Source: Imhoffiella fuscus (GTDB taxonomy: Bacteria; Pseudomonadota; Gammaproteobacteria; Chromatiales; Chromatiaceae). From it: a DNA stretch of 64,000 nt. Below are positions 53,409-62,862 of this stretch, one piece after another. Positions within the stretch are counted from its first letter, which is position 1, and every line of letters begins with the position of its first letter. Location of the stretch: contig NZ_JBHUHX010000052.1 of assembly GCF_042682685.1 (NCBI RefSeq), forward strand, positions 124,001 to 188,000. Reading direction: 5' to 3'. Position numbers and translations under genes: made by a program. Below the pieces are notes generated by a model. That model did not search any database. It saw nothing but the letters and a program-made list of their open reading frames with translations, and was not told the origin of the DNA.

Positions 53409-54365
53409 TCAGCGCCCGGCGCCTGACAACGAACGGAACAGAGCCTGATGCCCTGCGTCCAGATATTCCGCCAAGAGCGCCTCGCAGGCGGTCCGCATCT
53501 CCTGTCGGCGCGTGAACAGATGCCCGACCAAGGCGCCCATGGCCAACAGGGTCTCGGTGTCTGCGGCACCCTCGTCTCGCATACGCCTGGCCGTATCTGT
53601 CAGGAATCCGACCTGTACGGACAGGTCCTGGTAGACACCGAGCCCGTCGAGCAGCCGTTTGAGCGACTTGATCAGCCGACGGGTCTCGCTCTCCGGGAAG
53701 AGGGGCGCGAAGAACTCGATCAGATAGCGCAGCTTCTTGCAGCTCTTGCGCAGCTCATGCAGCTGTTCGGGCGGCGAGTCGTCTCGGATGCCGCGCGCCT
53801 CGCGGCGCACACGCTTGACCAAGCGCCGGATCCGCTCGCCAGCCAGAGCGCCGATCTCGCGATCGGCGTTCGGCGCCTCGACCGAATCCGGGCTCGCTTC
53901 GGCCAGAAAGGCGCGCCAATCAAGCATCAAACGCTGAAAGGCATCCGAATCGAATGCCGCGACCAAACGGCTGCGCTCGGCCTCGTAGCGGTTCATCAGA
54001 TAGCGACGCAGAGGCTCCAACGCGGCCCGCATTTCAGGTGGCAGACTCGCCTCGTAATCCTCGAATCCATGCAGATAGACGTCGAGGTCGCGGGTCGGCC
54101 CGGTCACCTGTTGCAACCAGGCGAAACGCGACTTGAAGTCCGCCGTGGTCGCTTCGTCAAAGACCCCTTTGATCTGACCGAGCGCCGAGCGCGTGCGGCG
54201 GGTCGCCACTCTCAGATCGTGCAGACATTCTGGATCCTGGTTATCACGCGCCCCATCGAGATGCTCGATCAGGATCTCGAACTGACCCGCGAGAATCCGC
54301 TTGGTGGCGGCATCGGCGCGCTCCCCATACCCGAACATCGGCCCGAACCTACTGGAATTACTCAT
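53409..54365 (-). CDS. CHAD-domain protein
   Basis: 318-residue helical protein with the CHAD features: HDLRVATRRTRSALG, many Arg/Lys, and HELRKSCKKLRYLIEFF near residue 210. CHAD domains bind inorganic polyphosphate through these positive residues. Here it is stand-alone, without a CYTH triphosphatase. ATG 54365. Upstream of the alarmone-hydrolase-like gene, which suggests a stress or polyphosphate connection, unproven. Confidence 0.9.
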   Translation of the reverse strand: MSNSSRFGPMFGYGERADAATKRILAGQFEILIEHLDGARDNQDPECLHDLRVATRRTRSALGQIKGVFDEATTADFKSRFAWLQQVTGPTRDLDVYLHGFEDYEASLPPEMRAALEPLRRYLMNRYEAERSRLVAAFDSDAFQRLMLDWRAFLAEASPDSVEAPNADREIGALAGERIRRLVKRVRREARGIRDDSPPEQLHELRKSCKKLRYLIEFFAPLFPESETRRLIKSLKRLLDGLGVYQDLSVQVGFLTDTARRMRDEGAADTETLLAMGALVGHLFTRRQEMRTACEALLAEYLDAGHQALFRSLSGAGR

Positions 54366-54545
54366 CTTCTGGCCTTTCCCTCAGCGAGCGGAGATGATCG
54401 AAGGGTACGCGAGTCATTCGGGAGATCAAACCCATCGCGATTCAACCTGTCGTAACTGTCATAGAGATGGACTATGTTCGAGGAAGAGTGCTCGACAAGA
54501 CCCGCGAGCGAATGACAACCACAGCCACACCGGAGGTACCAACCC

Positions 54546-55517
54546 ATGAGCCGACTGGCGCAACTCAAGAACATCACCACGGTGGTCGCCGACACGGGCG
54601 ACTTCGAGGCCATCGCGGACTACCAGCCGCAGGACGCGACCACCAATCCGTCGCTGCTCTTCAAGGCCGCCCAGATGCCGCAATATCGTGAACTGGTCGA
54701 GGACGCGGTGCTGTTCGGCAAGGAGCGCGGCAAGGACAACCGCATCGCCCAGGCGCGCTCCACCATGGACAAGCTGGCGGTCAATTTCGGCGCCGAGATC
54801 CTCAAGATCGTTCCGGGACGCGTCTCGACGGAGATCGACGCCCGACTCTCCTTCAACACCGAGGCCACGGTGCGCCGCGCCGAGGAACTGGTGACGCTCT
54901 ATCGCGACGCAGGCATCGACCCGAGCGAACGGGTGCTGTTCAAGATCGCCTCGACCTGGGAGGGCATCCGCGCGGCGGAGATCCTCGAACGCCAGGGTTT
55001 TCATTGCAACATGACCCTCTTGTTCAGCTTCGCCCAGGCGGTGGCCTGCGCCGATGCCGGCGTGACCCTCATCTCGCCCTTCGTCGGACGCATCCTCGAC
55101 TGGTACAAGAACGCCGAGAAGGTCGCCGGCTATCCGGCCGACGAGGATCCCGGCGTCCAGTCCGTGACCCGTATCTTCAATTACTACAAGCGTCACGGCT
55201 ACCAGACGGTGGTCATGGGTGCGAGCTTCCGCAATCTCGACGAGATCCTCGAACTCGCAGGCTGCGATTATCTCACCATCGCACCCACGCTGTTGGGCGA
55301 ACTCGCCTCCACCGATGGCGAGGTTCCCCGCAAGCTCGACCCCGAGAAGGCGCTCGCCATGGACATCCCCAAGGTCGACTACGACGAGCCTAGCTTCCGC
55401 TGGGAACTCAACGAGGACGCCATGGCGACCGAGAAGCTCGCCGAAGGCATCCGGCTGTTCGCCGCAGACACCCGCAAGCTGGAGCAATTCACCCACGAGG
55501 TCTGCCAAAGCTGCTGA
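54546..55517 (+). CDS. tal: Transaldolase
   Basis: 323-residue class I aldolase of the pentose-phosphate pathway, moving a dihydroxyacetone unit between sugar phosphates. The Schiff-base Lys is K133 (VLFKIASTWEG); the start is typical, SRLAQLKNITTVVADTGDF, with ATTNPSLLFKA following. GGAGG-like CCGGAGGTACC lies before ATG 54546. In purple bacteria it balances sugar phosphates alongside the Calvin cycle. The divergent CHAD gene is 180 bases away. Confidence 0.96.
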   Translation: MSRLAQLKNITTVVADTGDFEAIADYQPQDATTNPSLLFKAAQMPQYRELVEDAVLFGKERGKDNRIAQARSTMDKLAVNFGAEILKIVPGRVSTEIDARLSFNTEATVRRAEELVTLYRDAGIDPSERVLFKIASTWEGIRAAEILERQGFHCNMTLLFSFAQAVACADAGVTLISPFVGRILDWYKNAEKVAGYPADEDPGVQSVTRIFNYYKRHGYQTVVMGASFRNLDEILELAGCDYLTIAPTLLGELASTDGEVPRKLDPEKALAMDIPKVDYDEPSFRWELNEDAMATEKLAEGIRLFAADTRKLEQFTHEVCQSC

Positions 55518-55633
55518 GAACGCCGATCGAACCGGACGTGGGACTCGAACGTTCGATCGCCACGTCGACCGCGCCGCCCGCACCGCGACCTCAGGGTCTA
55601 CGCGCGGACGGACCTTTCGGGTACTCTTGGCCG

Positions 55634-56428
55634 ATGGAACACCAACCCCGCAAGCGCTTCGGCCAAAATTTCCTCCATGACCCATCGGTCATCCAACGCA
55701 TCCACACAGCGATCGGCGCCAAACCAGGCGATCGGCTGGTCGAAATCGGCCCGGGACAAGGGGCCATCACCCAGGGACTCCTGACCGCAACCGGCACGCT
55801 CGACGTGGTCGAGCTGGATCGCGACCTCATCGAGCCGCTGCGCGCGCGACTCGGTCCGCTGGGCGATCTGCGCATCCACAACGTCGACGCACTCAAATTC
55901 TCGCTCCGCGACCTCGCCGGAGAGACCGGCGGGCTGCGGGTCATCGGCAACCTGCCCTACAACATCTCGACCCCGCTCCTGTTCCACTTCCTCGATCAGA
56001 GCGACTGCATCCTGGACCTCCACCTGATGCTGCAGAAGGAGGTGGTGGACCGCATCGTCGCGGATCCCGGGGACAAGACCTACGGCCGACTCTCGGTCAT
56101 GGTTCAGAGTACCTGTAGCGCCAGCAGTCTGTTCCGCATCGGACCGGGCGCCTTCACGCCAGCCCCCAAGGTCGATTCCGCCTTCCTGCGTCTGCGACCG
56201 CTGCACCCCCGGCCTCATCCGATCGAGGACCCGGCGCTGCACGCCCGTATCGTCGCCGCCGCCTTCGGCCAGCGACGCAAGACCCTGCGCAACAGCCTCT
56301 CGGCACTGATCGACGCCGCGACATTCGAGGCGGCAGACATCGACCCGACGCTGCGGGCGGAGAAGCTCGACGTGGCCAGCTTCGCCAGACTGGCGAACGT
56401 CGCTTGCAATTCCCTGTCGAAGACATGA
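55634..56428 (+). CDS. ksgA: 16S rRNA dimethyladenosine transferase
   Basis: 264-residue SAM enzyme making the two m6,2A bases in helix 45 of 16S rRNA. Motifs: KRFGQNFLHD at the start, EIGPGQGAIT for SAM and NLPYNIST for the target adenine. ATG 55634; the open frame extending to 55538 is untranslated leader. Between transaldolase and lon, same strand. Confidence 0.96.
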   Translation: MEHQPRKRFGQNFLHDPSVIQRIHTAIGAKPGDRLVEIGPGQGAITQGLLTATGTLDVVELDRDLIEPLRARLGPLGDLRIHNVDALKFSLRDLAGETGGLRVIGNLPYNISTPLLFHFLDQSDCILDLHLMLQKEVVDRIVADPGDKTYGRLSVMVQSTCSASSLFRIGPGAFTPAPKVDSAFLRLRPLHPRPHPIEDPALHARIVAAAFGQRRKTLRNSLSALIDAATFEAADIDPTLRAEKLDVASFARLANVACNSLSKT

Positions 56429-56491
56429 AATTTACCGATCGATAATCGACCATCGATCGTCAAGACATTTTTGAACGAGGACAGTGTTGTA

Positions 56492-58909
56492 ATGGTGGAC
56501 GAGGAATACGCGGAAGAGATCCAGGATACCGACCCACAGGAACCAGAAGAGAACGGGGTGGCGCAGGCGCCGGTTCAGCTTGCGCGCGCCAACGACGTGC
56601 TGCCGACCGATATCCATCTGCTTCCGGTCGCCTCGCGTCCCTTCTTCCCAGGCCAGGCCGTCCCCTTGATGATGACCGCCGAGCACTGGGAGCCGACCAT
56701 GAAGGCGGTTGCCGAGACCGATCACAAGATCCTCGGCGTGGTGCTGGTCGACAGCGAGACCTCCGAGACAGCCGAACCCCATAACTTTCGCCGTATCGGA
56801 ACCGCCTGTCGGGTCCATCGCATCCACAAGCAGGACGGTCATCTGCAGGTCCTGGTCGAGTGTCTGCAACGCTTCCGACTCACCGACTGGGCCAACCGCA
56901 CCACGCCCTTCGTCGCCCGCGTCGCCTATCTGCCCGAGCCGGAGGGGCCACCGAGCAGCGAGACCAAGGCCTACGCCGTGGCGGTCATCAACACCATCAA
57001 GGAGTTGCTGCCGCTCAATCCGCTCTATGTCGAGGAGCTGCGGATGTTTCTGGACCGTTTCGGTCCGGAGGATCCGTCCCATCTCGCCGACTTCGCCGCC
57101 AGCCTGACCACCTCCTCCAAGGACCAGCTCCAAGAGGTGTTGGAGATCGTGCCGCTGCTCCAGCGCATGGAGAAGGTGCTGGTGCTGCTCAACAACGAAC
57201 TCGAACTCGCCCGTGCCCAGCAGAAGATCCGGCGCACGGTCGAGGAGAAGATGCACAAGCAGCAGCGCGAGTTCTTCCTGCGCGAGCAGCTCAAGGCGAT
57301 CCAGAAGGAGCTGGGCATCGCCAAGGACGACCGCACCGCCGAGATCGACAAATTCAAGGAGCGTCTCGAAGGGCTCACCCTGACCGAGCAGGCCCAGAAG
57401 CGGGTCGACGAGGAGCTGACCAAGATGGGCATGCTGGAAACCGGCTCGCCCGAATACTCGGTCACCCGCAACTATCTGGACTGGATCACCCTGCTGCCCT
57501 GGGGCAAGCACTCCAAGGACAAGCTCGACCTCAAACGCGCGCGCCGCGTGCTCGATCGCGACCATTACGGTCTTGAGGACGTCAAGAAGCGCATCCTGGA
57601 GTTCCTGGCGGTCGGCATCCACAAGGGGGAGATCGCCGGGTCCATCATCCTGCTGGTCGGCCCGCCGGGCGTCGGCAAGACCTCGATCGGCCGCTCAATC
57701 GCCGATACGCTGGGACGGCGCTTCTATCGCTTCTCGGTCGGCGGCATCCGCGACGAGGCCGAGATCAAGGGCCATCGCCGCACCTACGTCGGCGCCATGC
57801 CGGGCAAGTTCCTCCAGGCGATGAAGGACGCCGACACCGCCAACCCGGTGATCCTGCTCGACGAAATCGACAAGATCGGCAACTCCTACCATGGCGATCC
57901 GGCCTCCGCGCTGCTGGAGGTGCTGGATCCCGAGCAGAACAGCGACTTCCTGGATCACTATCTCGATCTGCGCTTCGACCTCTCCAAGGTGCTCTTCGTC
58001 TGCACCGCCAACCAGCTCGACACCATCCCCGGACCGCTGCTGGATCGCATGGAGGTCATCAAGCTCTCCGGTTACATCGCCGAGGAGAAGCTCGAAATCG
58101 CCAAGAAGTACCTGCTGCCACGCCAGATCGAGCGGGCCGGACTGGACAAGAAATCGGTCAAGCTGGACGTCAAGACACTGCGCGCCCTGATCGAGGGCTA
58201 TGCGCGCGACGCAGGAGTGCGCCGTCTGGAGAAACAGCTCGGAAAGATCGTGCGCAAGGTCGCCGTGCGCATGTTGGAAGGCGAGGAGACGCCGATTCAG
58301 GTCAGCCGCGACGATCTCAAGGACTATCTCGGCAGTCCGGTCTTCCGCGACGAACGCAAGCTCTCGGGGCCGGGCGTGGTCACCGGGCTGGCCTGGACCT
58401 CGATGGGAGGCGCAACCCTATCGATCGAGGCGGCCCGCACGCACTCATTCAATCGCGGTTTCAAGCTGACCGGGCAACTGGGCGATGTCATGAAGGAATC
58501 CGCCGAGATCGCCTACGGCTATCTGGTCAGCCACGCCGCCCAATTCGGCGCCGATTCGGCCTTCTTCGAGAAGTCCTTCATCCATCTGCACGTGCCTGCT
58601 GGCGCGACGCCAAAGGATGGCCCCTCGGCGGGCATCACCATCGCCTCGGCACTGCTCTCGCTCGCCCGCGACAAGCCGGTGCGCCGAATCGCCATGACCG
58701 GCGAGATCACGCTGACCGGCGAGGTCTTCCCGGTCGGCGGCATCCGCGAGAAGCTGATCGCCGCACGCCGCGCCGGGATCAAGGAACTCATCCTGCCCGC
58801 CGACAATCAGGGCGATTTCGAGGAGGTGCCCGAGCACGTCAGCAAGGGACTCCATGTCCACTTCGCCTCGCGCTTCGATGACGTGGCGCCGCTGCTGTTC
58901 AAGGACTGA
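56492..58909 (+). CDS. lon: ATP-dependent protease Lon
   Basis: Up to 805-residue AAA+ protease. N-terminal LON domain (about 35-230), coiled coil, ATPase with Walker A GPPGVGKTS and Walker B VILLDEIDKIG, and C-terminal proteolytic domain with the catalytic Ser in KDGPSAGITIASALLS and Lys in GGIREKLIAARRAG. ATG 56492 is chosen, with GAGGA about 11 bases before; TTG at 56471 is an in-frame alternative. The first 30 residues are very acidic (EEYAEEIQDTDPQEPEEN), an unusual extension. Degrades misfolded and regulatory proteins. Confidence 0.95.
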   Translation: MVDEEYAEEIQDTDPQEPEENGVAQAPVQLARANDVLPTDIHLLPVASRPFFPGQAVPLMMTAEHWEPTMKAVAETDHKILGVVLVDSETSETAEPHNFRRIGTACRVHRIHKQDGHLQVLVECLQRFRLTDWANRTTPFVARVAYLPEPEGPPSSETKAYAVAVINTIKELLPLNPLYVEELRMFLDRFGPEDPSHLADFAASLTTSSKDQLQEVLEIVPLLQRMEKVLVLLNNELELARAQQKIRRTVEEKMHKQQREFFLREQLKAIQKELGIAKDDRTAEIDKFKERLEGLTLTEQAQKRVDEELTKMGMLETGSPEYSVTRNYLDWITLLPWGKHSKDKLDLKRARRVLDRDHYGLEDVKKRILEFLAVGIHKGEIAGSIILLVGPPGVGKTSIGRSIADTLGRRFYRFSVGGIRDEAEIKGHRRTYVGAMPGKFLQAMKDADTANPVILLDEIDKIGNSYHGDPASALLEVLDPEQNSDFLDHYLDLRFDLSKVLFVCTANQLDTIPGPLLDRMEVIKLSGYIAEEKLEIAKKYLLPRQIERAGLDKKSVKLDVKTLRALIEGYARDAGVRRLEKQLGKIVRKVAVRMLEGEETPIQVSRDDLKDYLGSPVFRDERKLSGPGVVTGLAWTSMGGATLSIEAARTHSFNRGFKLTGQLGDVMKESAEIAYGYLVSHAAQFGADSAFFEKSFIHLHVPAGATPKDGPSAGITIASALLSLARDKPVRRIAMTGEITLTGEVFPVGGIREKLIAARRAGIKELILPADNQGDFEEVPEHVSKGLHVHFASRFDDVAPLLFKD

Positions 58910-58929
58910 GCCTCGGTCTCGCGCCCCCA

Positions 58930-60345
58930 TCACGCCAATGCGGGTCGACGGGGGGCGCGATCCATTTCGGCGATCCGGACCGAGGATACGTCCCCTCGAC
59001 TCCAGTGCGCGAGGCCAAGCAAGGCGATGCAGAGATAGGCGAAAACCACGGCCGGCATCTGCATGCTGAAATCGACCGAAGAGTGGATGGCGATCTGTGT
59101 CGTCGCGGCGACGGACAGCAGGGCGTATTCGTAGTCGGCACGTCGTCGGCTCAGATACCAGGCGAAGAAGAACAGCAAGGCGACGGCGAGGAAGACCATC
59201 AGGGCCGCCGGCCAGCCGACATCCATGACCAACTCCAGATAGTCGTTGTGACCGCGATCGAAAAAGGCGGTGACGGATCCGTCGCGGAACAACCGGAAGG
59301 CACTCTCGAACGACCCCAAGCCATAGCCGGTCCAGGGCCGCTCGGAGATGGCGTCCAGCATGAGTGGATAGACCAGAAAGCGACCGTCGCCATCCTCGAA
59401 CAGACGCGAGAAGCGCTCGGTCGTCAAGGCCCCGCTCAAGACGAAATTGAAGACGAGCAATCCGAGCAGGACCCCAAGCAGCAGCGATCCGAGGGTGCGC
59501 GCCTGACCGTGCTGGAGCCGCGCCGTCCAGGCGGCCAGCAGCAGACTGGACGCCACCAGCATGGCCGTCAGGCCCATGCGCGACCCGGTCAGAAGAACCG
59601 CAACGAAGCACATGAGCATGACCATCGGCGGCAACCAGCCCCGCGAGGTCAGGGTTTCGATGAACTCGCGCAACCTGGTGCGATGACTCTTTTCGGCGAC
59701 CAGGGTCTGTCTCAGATAGCGCAGCACCAGCACCAATGAGGCCAGGACGCCAAGCCCCGCATAGGTCGCGTAGCTGTTGCGATTGACGAAGGTGCTGGTC
59801 AAGACGCCCTGATAGGCGGTCTTGTCGAACCAGAGGATGGTCTCCAGCCCGGAGAAATAGACGCTAAGACCGTAGAGCGCATAACCTGCCTGGGCGGCGA
59901 CGAAGATCTTGAGCAGAAGCTCGACATTGCGCTGACGCCGGGCGTGCCAGACCACCAGCAAACCGAAGCCGATATAGCTCAGATAATTGGTGGCAACCGT
60001 CAACGTGCGCTCGGGCGTCAGGGACAGATAGCCTTTCAGATCAGGATCGCCTAGAACGCCGGCCGTCTCTGCCCAAACTGGATGCTGCCATGCGGGAAAG
60101 AGCCCGGGCACGGCCTGGAGATAGCCCCAGAAGGCCACCAGGGCCATCAAGGTGCCCGCGATGCCGAGCGGCCAGGGAACGCCAGGCATGGCCCGCCCGG
60201 CACGCCAGCGGTCGAAGACATAGGCGAGCAGCCCGACCGCGACCAGCACCGCATAGAGATGCGACCAGACCGGACGAACGCTTGCGAACGGCAGGGGGCT
60301 GAAGACGAGAATGAAGACGACGACCCAGAAGGAGAGTCCTCGCAT
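58930..60345 (-). CDS. O-antigen ligase / Wzy-type polymerase family membrane protein
   Basis: 471-residue protein with about ten to twelve membrane segments and the family loop FVNRNSYATYAGLG plus the later RGHNDYLELVMDVG. WaaL, Wzy and PglL relatives join glycans to lipid A or proteins; function cannot be resolved here, and no glycosyltransferase cluster is nearby. ATG 60345 gives MRGLSFWVVVFILVF. Converges on lon, 20 bases away. Confidence 0.85.
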   Translation of the reverse strand: MRGLSFWVVVFILVFSPLPFASVRPVWSHLYAVLVAVGLLAYVFDRWRAGRAMPGVPWPLGIAGTLMALVAFWGYLQAVPGLFPAWQHPVWAETAGVLGDPDLKGYLSLTPERTLTVATNYLSYIGFGLLVVWHARRQRNVELLLKIFVAAQAGYALYGLSVYFSGLETILWFDKTAYQGVLTSTFVNRNSYATYAGLGVLASLVLVLRYLRQTLVAEKSHRTRLREFIETLTSRGWLPPMVMLMCFVAVLLTGSRMGLTAMLVASSLLLAAWTARLQHGQARTLGSLLLGVLLGLLVFNFVLSGALTTERFSRLFEDGDGRFLVYPLMLDAISERPWTGYGLGSFESAFRLFRDGSVTAFFDRGHNDYLELVMDVGWPAALMVFLAVALLFFFAWYLSRRRADYEYALLSVAATTQIAIHSSVDFSMQMPAVVFAYLCIALLGLAHWSRGDVSSVRIAEMDRAPRRPALA

Positions 60346-60498
60346 GGGGCGTGATCGATCGCTAGCGGTTGACACTCCATTTCCTCGCGCTGACGGGGTC
60401 CACCGAGTGGGCACTCGATACGGAGCGCAAATTGTACACTCACGGACGGTCGATGCACGCCGTGTGCATCACGCAAGACGAACCGCACCGGAACACCC

Positions 60499-60993
60499 AT
60501 GAGCAACGAGACGGACATCCGCCCCATCCTGGTCCCTGTCGACTTTTCCAGCCATTCCGAGGCGGCCCTGTTGTGGGCGGTCGAGCTCTCCAAGTGCCAC
60601 AAGAGCCCCCTGCTCATCCTGCACGTGGTCCATGACCCGGGAACCATGCAGGGCTATTACAGCCGCGCGCTCAAGAAGAAGCAGCTGCACCGGATCGAGG
60701 ACGGTGCAGCGGACATGCTGAGCGACTTTCTACGCACCCTCGGCAAACGGCACCCCGAGCTCGGCAAGCCGAACGAGCTTGAGTCGCTTCTGGTCAAGGG
60801 CCTTCCCAGCTCCCGCATTCTGGAGATCGCCGTCCAGCGCTCGGCCAGCATGATCGTCATGGGCAGCAAGGGGCTGACCGGGCTCAAACATCTGTTTATC
60901 GGCTCGGTGGCCGAACGCGTCACGCATCGCGCCCGGATCCCGGTCACCATCGTCAAGTCCGTGCACACCCAGACGAGAACCGATTCACCATGA
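60499..60993 (+). CDS. Universal stress protein UspA family
   Basis: 164 residues, single Usp domain: ILVPVDFSSHSEAALLWAVEL at the start and the ATP-binding GSKGLTGLKHLFIGSVAERV (GxxG-9x-GS). It probably binds ATP. Its TGA overlaps the ATG of the next gene (ATGA), so it is translationally tied to the phosphate transporter. Role: stress response, possibly regulation of that transporter. Confidence 0.92.
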   Translation: MSNETDIRPILVPVDFSSHSEAALLWAVELSKCHKSPLLILHVVHDPGTMQGYYSRALKKKQLHRIEDGAADMLSDFLRTLGKRHPELGKPNELESLLVKGLPSSRILEIAVQRSASMIVMGSKGLTGLKHLFIGSVAERVTHRARIPVTIVKSVHTQTRTDSP

Positions 60994-62798
60994 GGCGAGC
61001 GACAGTCAGCATCAGCCCAGGCCATGCGTCGCTAGGTCGATGGCGCCTCGTGCTCGGCCTGTCGATGGTCGCGATCATGGGCGCGGCGAGTGCCGCCGAC
61101 GGCCTCTCGGGGACGGACAGCATCGACTGGACATTCATGGGGATGGGTCTGTTCGGCGGTCTGGCCCTGTTCCTGTCCGGCATGGACCAGATGGCGACCG
61201 CGCTCACGGCGGTCGCTGGCGAGCGCATGAAGGGCATCCTGGCCAAGCTCACCACCAACCGCTTCATGGGGGCGCTGACCGGCGCCTTCGTGACCGCCAT
61301 CATCAACTCGTCATCGGTCACGACCGTGCTGGTCGTCGGCTTCATCAGCGCCGGGCTCATGTCGCTCGCCCAATCGGTCGGCGTCATCATGGGGGCCAAC
61401 ATCGGCTCCACTGTCACCGCCCAACTCATCGCCTTTCGCATCGATCAGGCGGCCCTGCTGATGATCGGCATCGGTTTCGCCATGCCCTTCGCGAGCAAGC
61501 GCGAATCGGCCCGGCACTACGGCAGCATGATCATGGGACTGGGGCTCATCTTCTTCGGGATGACGGTCATGAGCGACGCCATGGCACCACTGCGGACCTA
61601 CCAGCCGTTCCTGGATTTCATGACCACGCTCGAACGACCGGTGGTCGGCATCCTGGTCGCCGCCGTCTTCACCGGACTGATCCAGTCCTCGGCCGCCACC
61701 ACCGGCATCGCGATCGTCATGGCCAGCCAGGGCTTTCTGACCCTCCCGGCGGGAATCGCGCTCGCCTTCGGCGCCAACATCGGCACCTGCGTCACCGCCA
61801 TGCTGGCCTCCATCGGCAAGCCGCGCGAGGCCGTGCGGGCCGCGCTGGTTCACGTCATCTTCAACGTCGCCGGGGTGATCATCTGGTTCGGGCTGATCGA
61901 CCAGCTCGCGCTCTTGGTCCAGTGGGTCTCGCCCGCGTACCCAGAACTCTCGGGCAGCGCGCGACTGGCCGCCGAGGTTCCACGCCAGATCGCCAACGCG
62001 CACAGCATCTTCAACCTGGCCAACACCCTGATCTTCATCGGACTGACCGGACAGTTCGCGCGCCTGGCCGAATGGCTGATCCCGGACAAACCGCTCGGCG
62101 AACAAACCTTCATCGTCCAGGCCAAGTATCTCGACGAGGAACTGCTCACGACGCCGTCGCTCGCGCTCGATCGGGTACGGCTCGAAATCCTGCACATGGG
62201 CGAAAGCGTTCAGACCATGATGAGACGCATCATGCCGGCCATCCTGAGCGGAGACCGCCAGGCGTTGCGCGAGATCGAGCTGTTGGACAACGACGTCGAC
62301 ACACTGCACGCGCAGATCATCGCCTATCTCGGCCAAATCAGCCGCAGCACCCTGACCGAGCGACAGACCCGCGAACTGCTGCGCCTGCTGGATGCAGCCA
62401 ACGATCTGGAGAACATCGGCGACCTGATCGAGACCGATCTGGTGGACCGCGGACGCGAGCGGATCGACGCCGACGTCTCCATCAGCGAACCAACCCGCGA
62501 GGTCTTGCTCGGACTGCACCGCGCGGTCAGTCGCTCGCTGGCCGCTGCGCTACAGGCGGTCGCGCAGAACAATGAGATCGCCGCACGCACCGTCACCTCG
62601 ATGAAACAGGAGATCGCCCGAATTGCCGAGTCGGCGGCCGCCCACCAGGCACGCCGCCTGGTCGCCGAGGAGCCAAACCGCATCCCCGCCTACACGCTGG
62701 AGATCGACATCCTCGAAAAGCTCAAGCGCATCTTCTATTTCGCCAAGCGCATGGCCAAGACGGTCGATGGAGACGAGACGGCGGACGAAGCGGCTTGA
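60990..62798 (+). CDS. Na+/phosphate cotransporter with C-terminal PhoU-like domain
   Basis: 602-residue NptA/YjbB family protein. Membrane part (about 45-360) has the two inverted repeats with INSSSVTTVLVVGF and IQSSAATTGIAIVMA, the QSSA/NSSS phosphate-site signatures, then a helical PhoU-like tail (about 385-590). YjbB mediates phosphate export or uptake coupled to sodium. An N-terminal Ala-rich stretch ending SAADG looks like a signal peptide. ATG 60990 overlaps the Usp stop. Confidence 0.92.
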   Translation: MRRATVSISPGHASLGRWRLVLGLSMVAIMGAASAADGLSGTDSIDWTFMGMGLFGGLALFLSGMDQMATALTAVAGERMKGILAKLTTNRFMGALTGAFVTAIINSSSVTTVLVVGFISAGLMSLAQSVGVIMGANIGSTVTAQLIAFRIDQAALLMIGIGFAMPFASKRESARHYGSMIMGLGLIFFGMTVMSDAMAPLRTYQPFLDFMTTLERPVVGILVAAVFTGLIQSSAATTGIAIVMASQGFLTLPAGIALAFGANIGTCVTAMLASIGKPREAVRAALVHVIFNVAGVIIWFGLIDQLALLVQWVSPAYPELSGSARLAAEVPRQIANAHSIFNLANTLIFIGLTGQFARLAEWLIPDKPLGEQTFIVQAKYLDEELLTTPSLALDRVRLEILHMGESVQTMMRRIMPAILSGDRQALREIELLDNDVDTLHAQIIAYLGQISRSTLTERQTRELLRLLDAANDLENIGDLIETDLVDRGRERIDADVSISEPTREVLLGLHRAVSRSLAAALQAVAQNNEIAARTVTSMKQEIARIAESAAAHQARRLVAEEPNRIPAYTLEIDILEKLKRIFYFAKRMAKTVDGDETADEAA

Positions 62799-62862
62799 TT
62801 CAGCCGCCAGAGCAGTCTGACCGCTGGCGAAACTTCGTGTCCTAGTGAACCTGCGCGCGCCC

